Positions 5,219 to 5,364 of a DNA stretch of 5,364 nucleotides are shown piece by piece. The DNA is from an uncultured Aliterella sp. (GTDB lineage Bacteria; Cyanobacteriota; Cyanobacteriia; Cyanobacteriales; Chroococcidiopsidaceae). Under the pieces are notes generated by a model that was not told the DNA's origin, searched no databases, and saw only the letters and a list, made by a program, of their open reading frames with translations. Position 1 is the stretch's first letter, and each line of letters begins with the position of its first letter. Made by a program: the position numbers and the translations under genes. The stretch spans positions 1 through 5,364 of the forward strand of contig CAJQOK010000151.1 in NCBI GenBank assembly GCA_905479905.1, given 5' to 3'.

Positions 5219-5364
5219 ATGTCTACAATTACTGTCACAGGTAAGGTTTTAGGACGTTCCAAACCTTTATTTACCGATTGGCGCGTACCACTACCACCAA
5301 GTATAAGTGATGGAGGCGAAGTCCTAACTTTGCGCATTTTACTTACACAGATTGTTTTAAATGA
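5219..5364 (+). CDS. N-terminal fragment of an unrecognised protein, cut by the window edge
   Basis: The frame is open from the ATG at 5219 to the end of the window (48 full codons). It begins MSTITVTGKVLGRSKPLFTD, followed by a proline-rich VPLPP (residues 23-27), a short SDGGE turn and a hydrophobic LTLRILLTQIVL segment (36-47). There is no signal peptide or obvious membrane segment. I do not recognise the family. Codon use looks like that of the neighbours, and the frame contains no rare features, so it is probably a real gene. It lies 99 bp after the protease gene with a hairpin between them, so separate transcription is likely. No Shine-Dalgarno or clear promoter is seen. Confidence 0.6.
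   Translation, partial: MSTITVTGKVLGRSKPLFTDWRVPLPPSISDGGEVLTLRILLTQIVLN

Noticed and set aside
2118..5333. Shared 13-mer AAGTCCTAACTTT near 2118 and near 5321
   Set aside because: One copy is in the divergent gap and the other in coding sequence, with no shared flanks, so coincidence is the simplest explanation.

Overview
This window is a piece of a cyanobacterial chromosome. Three things support that. Its first gene reads as the primary sigma factor SigA/RpoD1 of cyanobacteria. One gene belongs to the DUF4330 family, which I associate with cyanobacteria. The palindrome GCGATCGC (HIP1) occurs six times in 5.4 kb. The genus cannot be fixed from the sequence. I see no integrase, transposase, CRISPR array, rRNA, tRNA or defence gene, so this is ordinary core-genome sequence with several details worth a second look.

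Layout from left to right. Positions 1-563 (minus) hold the N-terminal 187 codons of sigA, running off the left edge. Positions 564-1399 are an 836-bp region with no convincing gene. It contains an 11-bp inverted repeat just upstream of sigA, a hairpin at 778-806 that pairs better as plus-strand RNA, a 9-bp inverted repeat and a dispersed 12-mer. Positions 1400-2086 (minus) encode a NodB-type polysaccharide deacetylase. It is transcribed divergently, across a 55-bp gap, from a two-gene plus-strand unit: a putative lipoprotein (2142-2660) and an alpha/beta-hydrolase-fold protein (2685-3569). That hydrolase ends 5 bp from the stop codon of a convergent DUF4330 membrane-anchored protein (3575-4111, minus). 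A 171-bp divergent control region with a perfect 12-bp palindrome separates DUF4330 from a secreted M48-family zinc metalloprotease (4283-5119, plus). A hairpin follows the protease, and then the first 48 codons of an unrecognised protein run off the right edge.

As a group the middle genes look like cell-envelope functions: a glycan deacetylase, a lipoprotein, a membrane-anchored protein and an exported protease. Nothing shows that they form one pathway. Only the lipoprotein and hydrolase genes are likely to be co-transcribed.

The most interesting protein observation is the hydrolase. It keeps the fold motifs and a serine at the nucleophile elbow, but has Ser where the catalytic Asp is expected and Leu where the catalytic His is expected. 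It has no histidine at all after residue 79.
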